Positions 1 to 5,087 of a DNA stretch of 5,087 bases are shown here, piece after piece. The stretch's first letter is position 1. Each line of letters starts with the position of its first letter. Under the pieces are notes generated by a model. It worked only from the letters and a program-made list of their open reading frames with translations, ran no database searches and was not told where the DNA came from. Position numbers and translations under genes: made by a program. Origin of the DNA: Alphaproteobacteria bacterium. Its GTDB lineage: Bacteria; Pseudomonadota; Alphaproteobacteria; Rickettsiales; UBA8987. The stretch lies in the NCBI GenBank assembly GCA_003531345.1, contig DQGZ01000184.1, positions 1-5,087 of the forward strand, written 5' to 3'.

Positions 1-1
1 A

Positions 2-373
2 AATCATGAACTGCATAAGGGAAAATATTTTTCTCAGATAATAAGAAATAAAAACCTGAAATGCAAAGACCTTCCTGAAGGGGAAGCCACAATGTTCTTT
101 ATAGATGAAAAACTTGCCAGGATAAATATATTCAGCACATCAGAAAAATTAGACCTGCTGGTTTTTGCAAAAAGCAAATTTGGCGAAACAGAAAATCAGC
201 TTAATGAAGATTCTTCAAATAATAAGAACTACGCAGATTACTGGGATAAAAAAAATATAATAATTACTTATAAAAACACTTTAAGCCCACAGAATATCTG
301 GCAGGAAAATCTTGTTATTGAATTAAAAAAATTCTCAAGCGAACTTTACGAAAGTGAAAATGTTAAGGAATAG
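2..373 (+). CDS. Hypothetical protein, 3' part of a gene cut by the window start
   Basis: I do not recognise this protein. The frame is open from base 2 to the TAA-type/TAG stop ending at 373, giving 123 residues with no in-frame ATG before 92, so the true start probably lies outside the window. The ATG at 92 has a good purine-rich Shine-Dalgarno-like stretch (AAGGGGA, 79-85, 6 nt spacing) and is the alternative start, for a 93-residue protein. I prefer the longer reading because residues before it (CKDLPEGEATMFFIDEKLARI) run smoothly into the downstream strand-like segment. The remainder has an alpha/beta look: a KLDLLVFAKSKFGE helix-turn, an Asn/Asp-rich linker, then DYWDKKNIIITYKN and a polar C-terminus. 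The pattern of a helix ending in KFG, then W and an IIITY strand, recalls small secreted or lipoprotein domains in general shape only. Its stop codon lies inside the start of pilY1, which suggests co-expression with the pilus genes. Confidence 0.65.
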   Translation, partial: NHELHKGKYFSQIIRNKNLKCKDLPEGEATMFFIDEKLARINIFSTSEKLDLLVFAKSKFGETENQLNEDSSNNKNYADYWDKKNIIITYKNTLSPQNIWQENLVIELKKFSSELYESENVKE

Positions 374-3300
374 AGCAAATAACATAAAGGAACTGGTTCA
401 GAAATTACTGACAGTTTTTTTTGCTGTGCCTTTTATTTTTTATGGGGCTGTTAGTTTTGCGAAATCACCGCCACCTGGTTCTGGAACTGCGGATGTTCCC
501 GCAAACATCCTTATAATGCTCGATACATCTGGTAGTATGGGTGAATATCTCGAGTCAGGGGATTCAAGAAACCCCATGGATATAGCCTTTGACAGTGATG
601 GCAATATTTATGTTGCAAAATATGCTGATGAGATTGAAAAATATGATGCAAATGGAGAGTATATTAAAACCTGGGGCGGGTATAATGGTACCAGCCAGAA
701 TGGCTATTTTGACTATATATACTCCATAGCCGTTGACTCTTCAGATAATATTTATGTTTCAGATTATGAACATTCAAGGATACAGAAATTTAACAGTGAA
801 GGAACTCACCTGATGAATTTTGATGTCAGCGGAAGCCGTTCATATGGCGTTGAAGTTGACTCTTCAGGAAATGTTTATGCCATTAACGGTTCTGGAAATG
901 TTGAAAAATTCAACAGCAGCGGCACTAAGCTGGCCACTTGGAATATTGGCGGTGGTGGCAGGCATATAGCAATAGATAATTCAGGAAATTTTTATATCAC
1001 CAGATATTCGAATAACAGAATAGTCAGATATAATTCTTCAGGAACCCTTCTTTCAACAATAACTCTTTCATGGGCACCGATGGGGATTGATGTAGATAAT
1101 GATGGCAATCTTATTGTTTCCCGCCCCGATTCACATAGGGTTTATAGAATGAATACCAGTGGAACTATACTAAATACTTATGGTTCAAGTCAGGGCAGCA
1201 GCCTTGGCAGGTATAACAGCCCCAGAGGTGTACAGGTTTTAGGAAGTTCTAATTTGGCCTATGTTGCTGACTATGGCAACCATAGGGTTCAAGGTGTAAA
1301 TAGCACATTGAAGATAAATAACGGCAACGCAAAAACTCGGTTACAGGCTGCTGTTTCAGTAATAAAAAACATTGTTTCTGACAGCAACCTTACCAGTGGT
1401 GCCAATTTTGGACTGATGACATGGAGCAGCAGCGCAGCTATGCGGGTAAATGTTTCAGATACTGGTGCCAATAGTATTTACACGCTGGTTGATAGCCTGA
1501 CTGATGGCGGCGGTACATATCTGGACAATGCAATGACATTAGCAAGAAATTATTTTACGGGCTCATCCAGCCCGATGAATGATGACGCACCATGCCAGCA
1601 GAATATATTGATAGTTATAAGTGATGGTTACTGGGTAGACAGCACAGCGTCAGGAAATGCAGAATATCTATACAATAATTATGGTATAAAAACTTTTACC
1701 ATAGGCTTCACCACAACAGGAAATGAGAATTACGTAACCCTTTCACAAAAGGGCGGAACATACCCAGACAGCCCTCTTTATGCTGAAAATGAAACTTCAC
1801 TGCTGGATGTACTGGCTGATTATATCAGGCAGATAATCTCAACCCAGCTTACTTTTTCAGTTCCAACAATAATTCCAGGCATAACAAATTCTGATCACAT
1901 ATTGCAGTCAACTTTCTTATTCAAACAAAACCATCAATGGAAAGGACATTTGTTTAAATATTCCCTTAACTCAACTGGCGGTATCGGTGATTTGATATGG
2001 GATGCTGCGGTTCTGCTAAACCAGAAAACAGCAGTAAACAGAAATATTTGGACATCTGCTCATGCGATAACTTCTGGGCTAAACAATTTTACTACCGCAA
2101 ATATTGACCGTTTAAGACCAGCAATGGAGGAAAATACCTCTTCTTCATATAGTGATGAGGCACTTGAAAATTTAATAAATTTTATACGCGGCGTTGACTC
2201 ATACAATGAATTTTCTGGCGGAGAAGATGATGACGGAGACCCAATAATTACTGGTGAGAGATGGAAGTTGGCAGATATTTACCATTCAAAAGCTGTTGCC
2301 GTTTCCAAACCTTCGGCATATTTTTCTGATGAAGCCAATATAAATTCTGAAAGCTATTACAGGGCAGTAAATGGTTATAAGAATTTCAGGCAAGGCGCAA
2401 CCTGCGGCGGCAACTGCTTAACTAGGGCAGAAACCATATATGTTGGCTCAAACTCTGGTATGCTGCACGCTTTTGATAGCGTATCAGGCGAAGAAAAATG
2501 GGCATTTATTCCACCTTTTGTTTTGCCATATCTGCGTGATGTAATTTCTAGCCAAGCTAACCAGAGTATAAGTATATATGGCGTTGACGGCTCACCGATT
2601 GTAAAGGACATTTATGTTAATGGGGCTTGGAAAACTATTTTAATGATTGGCACAAGGCAAGGCGCACAAGGCTATTCCGTTTTAGACATCACAGACCCTA
2701 ATAACCCACTACATTTATTCAGCTTTGCCTATAATAAAATAACTGGCAAAATAAGTTACTGGAATGAAAGCAACATCAGAACAAACTGGACCAATTCAAC
2801 AAAAACAGAAAATTATGATTATTCCGCAATAGGTGAGTCTTGGTCTGACCCTTTAATATTGAACATAAAGATAAACGGAACAAGAAAATGGGTTGCAGTT
2901 TTTGGTGGTGGTTTTAACAACAACGTAGCAACTGGTTATGGCAGCGCCGTTTATATAATTGACCTGGAAGATGGTGGAAAGGTTTTAAAGAAAATAGTAA
3001 TTCCTGATTATTCTGGCAGCAATGGAATTGCCAATTCAGTTCCAGTGAGGCTTACAGCAATAACTGCAGATACAACAAAAAAATTCAAGGACGCAGGCGC
3101 CCTGCTATATTTCACTGACCTTGAAGGTATGTTGTGGAAAATAAACCTTACCGACAAAGGCACATTATACGAGACCACAAAAATATTTAATTCTGAAAGC
3201 ACCCAGACAAATGACAGGATGTGCTATAATCAGGTTGAAAGTTCAATATTACCAGATGGCAGGCTTGCACATTTTTATGGCACCGCAGATATGAGCAGAA

Positions 3301-3818
3301 TAGGAAGGATCTCTGATGATATTCAAAACCGTGCCTATAGTTATATTGATAATAGCTTCCCCAATTTTGCTGTTCAGGATTCTCCTTACACCGTTTCTTC
3401 ATTGCAGAATGTTACCTCATCTTCTGCTGCCTGCCCTGATTCATCACAAAAAGGGTTTTATATCAATATGGAAAATAATGAGAAAGTAACAGCATCACTT
3501 ACATTATATAATTCCAGCATAATCATCCCTCGTTACAAACCTGCCACAAGTAACCTGTGCAGTGCAGGCACATCAAAAATAACTGAACATAATTTCTTGT
3601 GCGGAGGACAAATAAGGGAGACAAATCTAGGTGAGGGAATGCCAACCGAAGTTATAGTATATAAAAACAAACTATATATTGGTATAAGTAGCGACAGTGA
3701 ACTTGATGTTGGAACTTTGCCAGCTGGTTTCGTCAAGCAGGGTAATCTGATTGTAGGCGCACCTTCCGCAACTAAAATACCAGAAGTTACTATTGAAAGC
3801 TGGAGAGAGGATTTTTAA
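354..3818 (+). CDS. pilY1: PilY1-family type IV pilus tip/adhesin protein with split vWA domain and NHL propeller insert
   Basis: PilY1 proteins are exported, associate with minor pilins at the pilus tip, and affect pilus extension, adhesion and surface sensing. This one is 1154 residues from GTG 354; ATG 360 is an equally possible start and neither has a clear Shine-Dalgarno. Order of parts: basic N-terminus and hydrophobic signal peptide (h-region about 18-33, likely cleavage after SFA, residue 36); first vWA strand with the MIDAS motif DTSGS (57-61); six NHL blades (about 72-316); the rest of vWA, from TRLQAAVSVIKNIV (328 on) through DGGGTYLDNAM (T388) and SDG (423-425), to about 497. The PilY1 hallmarks follow: HQWKGHLFKY (527-536), IWDAAVLL, WKLADIYHS (637-645), VGSNSGMLHAFD (697-708), GVDGSP, YSVLDITDP, WVAVFGGGF, FTDLEGMLWKI (920-930), and a C-terminal SWREDF. 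Seven cysteines lie after residue 400, including a CGGNC pair, and could form disulfides in the periplasm. The usual calcium loop is not recognisable around 901-918. The family call is firm; the role of the insert is inference. Confidence 0.93.
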   Translation: MKMLRNRANNIKELVQKLLTVFFAVPFIFYGAVSFAKSPPPGSGTADVPANILIMLDTSGSMGEYLESGDSRNPMDIAFDSDGNIYVAKYADEIEKYDANGEYIKTWGGYNGTSQNGYFDYIYSIAVDSSDNIYVSDYEHSRIQKFNSEGTHLMNFDVSGSRSYGVEVDSSGNVYAINGSGNVEKFNSSGTKLATWNIGGGGRHIAIDNSGNFYITRYSNNRIVRYNSSGTLLSTITLSWAPMGIDVDNDGNLIVSRPDSHRVYRMNTSGTILNTYGSSQGSSLGRYNSPRGVQVLGSSNLAYVADYGNHRVQGVNSTLKINNGNAKTRLQAAVSVIKNIVSDSNLTSGANFGLMTWSSSAAMRVNVSDTGANSIYTLVDSLTDGGGTYLDNAMTLARNYFTGSSSPMNDDAPCQQNILIVISDGYWVDSTASGNAEYLYNNYGIKTFTIGFTTTGNENYVTLSQKGGTYPDSPLYAENETSLLDVLADYIRQIISTQLTFSVPTIIPGITNSDHILQSTFLFKQNHQWKGHLFKYSLNSTGGIGDLIWDAAVLLNQKTAVNRNIWTSAHAITSGLNNFTTANIDRLRPAMEENTSSSYSDEALENLINFIRGVDSYNEFSGGEDDDGDPIITGERWKLADIYHSKAVAVSKPSAYFSDEANINSESYYRAVNGYKNFRQGATCGGNCLTRAETIYVGSNSGMLHAFDSVSGEEKWAFIPPFVLPYLRDVISSQANQSISIYGVDGSPIVKDIYVNGAWKTILMIGTRQGAQGYSVLDITDPNNPLHLFSFAYNKITGKISYWNESNIRTNWTNSTKTENYDYSAIGESWSDPLILNIKINGTRKWVAVFGGGFNNNVATGYGSAVYIIDLEDGGKVLKKIVIPDYSGSNGIANSVPVRLTAITADTTKKFKDAGALLYFTDLEGMLWKINLTDKGTLYETTKIFNSESTQTNDRMCYNQVESSILPDGRLAHFYGTADMSRIGRISDDIQNRAYSYIDNSFPNFAVQDSPYTVSSLQNVTSSSAACPDSSQKGFYINMENNEKVTASLTLYNSSIIIPRYKPATSNLCSAGTSKITEHNFLCGGQIRETNLGEGMPTEVIVYKNKLYIGISSDSELDVGTLPAGFVKQGNLIVGAPSATKIPEVTIESWREDF
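567..1301 (+). repeat. Six NHL beta-propeller blades encoded inside the PilY1 vWA domain
   Basis: Six consecutive units of about 37-51 residues share the NHL pattern: a P/x-x-I-x-x-D strand, a D-x-x-G-N turn, an (I/V/F)Y(V/I) strand, then N/S-x-R-(I/V)-x-(K/R)-(F/Y)-N and (S/N)-x-G-T-x-L. Approximate protein ranges are 72-119, 120-156, 157-196, 197-236, 237-287 and 288-316. Clear landmarks are FDSDGNIYV, VDSSDNIYVSD, VDSSGNVYA, IDNSGNFYI and VDNDGNLIVS, plus HSRIQKFN, NNRIVRYN, SHRVYRMN and NHRVQGVN. Some blades still resemble each other in DNA: GTTGACTCTTCAG occurs at 732-744 and again at 855-867, suggesting fairly recent blade duplication. NHL propellers commonly bind proteins, peptides or glycans. 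The ligand here is unknown. Confidence 0.85.
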
Positions 3819-3822
3819 TTAT

Positions 3823-3883
3823 GTTGATGGTTTATTGTTGATGGTATTTTCAATCAACAATAAACAATTAACCATAAACCAAT
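3823..3883. repeat. Heptamer-based inverted repeat (hairpin) between pilY1 and pilT
   Basis: The left arm is three 7-base units, TTGATGG, TTTATTG and TTGATGG (3824-3844). The right arm is four and a half units of the opposite orientation, CAATCAA, CAATAAA, CAATTAA, CCATAAA and CCAAT (3851-3883). The two arms pair as a perfect 13-bp stem (3830-3842 with 3853-3865) around a 10-base loop. Beyond a G-A mismatch the stem continues for six more pairs, including one G-U, to 3823/3872. There is no run of T after the stem, so it is not a textbook intrinsic terminator. The array ends exactly at the base before the pilT ATG and takes the place where a Shine-Dalgarno would be expected. A dispersed intergenic heptamer repeat, or an RNA processing or translation-control element, are both possible. 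Confidence 0.8.
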
Positions 3884-4888
3884 ATGCTAGATAAACTTGT
3901 AAAATACGCAAAAGAGCATAAACTTTCTGACATTCACATTCATGGCGGAAAATGCGTTTCAATACGTGTTCATGGTCATATTGAGAAATTTCCTGAGGAT
4001 ATAATATCAGAAATTGATGTACAAAAATTCTTTGAAGAAAACCTTGATAATGACCAGAAAGAATTTTTCAAAAAAAATAAGCAGGTTGATTTTGCCGTAA
4101 TGAAAGATGATGTTCGCTTCAGGGTGAACGGATATTTATCATCAACTGGAAATAATTTTGTTGCCCGTAAAATTGAAACGGAAATACCCGCAATTGAAAA
4201 ACTTGGGCTTCCAGAAGCCATGCTTGAAATCATGAAATATGATAACGGGCTGGTGCTGGTTACGGGCCCTACTGGCTCTGGTAAGTCAACTTCACTTGCA
4301 GCCTTGATAAATAAATTAAATGAAGACCGCCAGGGAAATATAATCACAGTGGAAGACCCGATAGAGTATGTTCACCCTTCAAAAAAATGTATTGTCTCAC
4401 AAAGAGAAGTGGGAAGAGACGCAGTATCATTCGCCCACGCACTTAAAGCAATGTTAAGGGAAGACCCTGATATTATTCTGGTCGGCGAGATGAGGGATAT
4501 GGAAACCATATCACTGGCTTTGACAGCAGCAGAAACAGGGCATCTAGTTTTTGGAACATTACATACCAATGGTGCAGCAAATTCAATTAATCGTATCATT
4601 GACGTTTTCCCATCAGAACAGCAGGCACAAATCCGTGCGCAATTATCACAATCTTTACGTCTGGTTGTTACCCAGCAATTACTTCGCAAAGCTAGTGGCG
4701 CTGGCAGGGTGGCAGCTTTTGAGGTTATGGTAAACAACCCTGCAATAGCAAATATGATACGTGAAAATAAAGTTTTCCAGATACCTCAGGCAATGCAAAC
4801 TGGTAAGTCACAAGGAATGATGACAATGGAAGATTCTTTAAAACAACTTCTTATGATGGGTATCATAAATGAAGAGGCACTGGCATAA
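3884..4888 (+). CDS. pilT: Type IV pilus retraction ATPase PilT
   Basis: PilT is a hexameric cytoplasmic ATPase of the GspE/PilB/PilT family that powers pilus disassembly, driving retraction, twitching motility and often DNA uptake. The 334 residues match the usual PilT length of about 340-350, without the long N-terminal domain of PilB. The N-terminal PAS-like part contains LSDIHIHGG (14-22) and RVHGHIEKF (28-36). The RecA-like part has Walker A GPTGSGKS (128-135), the Asp box TVEDPIEYVH (155-164), Walker B DPDIILVGEMRD (194-205, with E202), and the His box AETGHLVFGTLHTN (216-229). The PilT-type C-terminal AIRNLIRE motif appears as AIANMIRE (287-294), followed by the typical QIPQAMQTGK and GMMTMEDSL. 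All catalytic elements are present, so the enzyme should be active. The ATG at 3884 fits the PilT N-terminus but has no Shine-Dalgarno, being directly preceded by the heptamer repeat. PilU is less likely given the length and C-terminus. Confidence 0.96.
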   Translation: MLDKLVKYAKEHKLSDIHIHGGKCVSIRVHGHIEKFPEDIISEIDVQKFFEENLDNDQKEFFKKNKQVDFAVMKDDVRFRVNGYLSSTGNNFVARKIETEIPAIEKLGLPEAMLEIMKYDNGLVLVTGPTGSGKSTSLAALINKLNEDRQGNIITVEDPIEYVHPSKKCIVSQREVGRDAVSFAHALKAMLREDPDIILVGEMRDMETISLALTAAETGHLVFGTLHTNGAANSINRIIDVFPSEQQAQIRAQLSQSLRLVVTQQLLRKASGAGRVAAFEVMVNNPAIANMIRENKVFQIPQAMQTGKSQGMMTMEDSLKQLLMMGIINEEALA

Positions 4889-5087
4889 ATATCAAGCAAA
4901 AATCAGAAAAAGCAATAAAGGCTTTACCTTGCTTGAACTATTGGTTGTTGTTGGAATAATTGGCGTGTTAAGCCTTTTTACCGCCCCTTATATGAGTATC
5001 TGGAATAACAGGAGTTCATTTGAAAATTCAGTGTTGTACTTTAAAAATATTTTAAACACGGCAAAACTTGAAAGCCTGAACCGAAAT
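4869..5087 (+). CDS. Prepilin-like minor pseudopilin (GspH/FimT-like), 3' truncated by window end
   Basis: The first 73 residues of a prepilin are visible. An 18-residue basic leader (MKRHWHKYQAKIRKSNKG) is followed by FTLLELLVVVGIIGVLSLF, a class III signal: prepilin peptidase would cut after G18, leaving F19 as the methylated N-terminus and E23 as the conserved Glu at mature position 5. The hydrophobic helix (about 19-37) anchors the protein in the inner membrane and later packs in the pilus core. After the helix, the run TAPYMSIW and the later AKLESLNRN resemble the start of GspH/FimT-type minor pseudopilins, where AR-x-EA-x-x-RN is usual; this subfamily call is tentative. An in-frame TAA (4866-4868) sits immediately before the ATG and no other start codon precedes the cleavage site, which fixes the start. 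The gene overlaps the pilT end by 20 nt, implying translational coupling; a weak GATGGG (4855-4860) lies 8 nt upstream. A minor pilin beside pilY1 fits a tip or priming complex. Confidence 0.9.
   Translation, partial: MKRHWHKYQAKIRKSNKGFTLLELLVVVGIIGVLSLFTAPYMSIWNNRSSFENSVLYFKNILNTAKLESLNRN

Noticed and set aside
92..373. Start of the first gene at ATG 92
   Set aside because: A good AAGGGGA ribosome binding site is present, but the frame stays open to the window edge and the upstream residues look like continuous protein; kept as an alternative rather than the main call.
567..1301. A separate NHL-repeat gene, or an assembly chimera between two genes
   Set aside because: The reading frame is uninterrupted on both sides, codon use does not change visibly, and both halves of one vWA domain flank the repeats exactly, so a genuine insertion is the simplest reading. 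Read coverage over 540-1330 would confirm it.
2220..2260. EF-hand calcium site in the acidic stretch DDDGD of PilY1
   Set aside because: Spacing does not fit the canonical 12-residue loop: position 1 would be Gly, position 8 Pro and position 12 Gly.
3823..3872. Intrinsic terminator after pilY1
   Set aside because: The stem is long but almost purely A-U, and no T-run follows it on either side, so a standard Rho-independent terminator is not supported.
3824..3883. CRISPR-like array
   Set aside because: The units are 7 bases with no spacers and change orientation in the middle.
3976..4737. Two reverse-strand open frames of about 120 codons (3976-4347 and 4372-4737)
   Set aside because: They lie opposite the highly conserved PilT motifs, give low-complexity translations rich in Ser, Leu and Ile with no recognisable domain, and are explained by codon bias of pilT.

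Overview
The window carries part of a type IV pilus (T4P) locus, with all genes on the + strand. It holds, in order: the 3' part of an unrecognised gene (2..373), a complete pilY1-like tip/adhesin gene (354..3818), a complete pilT retraction ATPase gene (3884..4888), and the 5' part of a prepilin/pseudopilin gene (4869..5087, running off the end). The DNA is AT-rich, with A/T-ending codons and many AAA, AAT and ATA codons. A PilY1 with a Sec-type signal peptide beside PilT and a class III prepilin signal points to a Gram-negative bacterium. I cannot place it more precisely; a low-GC proteobacterium or relative is a reasonable guess only.

The genes are tightly packed. The first gene overlaps pilY1 by 20 nt if the GTG at 354 is the start (14 nt if the ATG at 360), and pilT overlaps the prepilin gene by 20 nt. 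The only intergenic gap (3819..3883) is filled by a heptamer-based inverted repeat that can fold into a long AU-rich hairpin and runs right up to the pilT ATG. No promoter or classical terminator was recognised, so the layout fits a co-transcribed cluster, perhaps with a processing or attenuation point before pilT.

Functionally, PilY1 would be exported to the periplasm and act with minor pilins at the pilus tip. PilT would power pilus depolymerisation from the cytoplasm. The last gene encodes a GspH/FimT-like minor pseudopilin, the kind of protein that helps prime pili and carry PilY1 to the tip.

The standout feature is the architecture of this PilY1. Its von Willebrand A (vWA) domain is split just after the MIDAS DxSxS motif by about 250 residues that read as six NHL beta-propeller blades. 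The vWA fold then resumes and is followed by the usual PilY1 C-terminal propeller. The C-terminal site that normally holds the calcium-binding DxDxDGxxD loop is also degenerate here.
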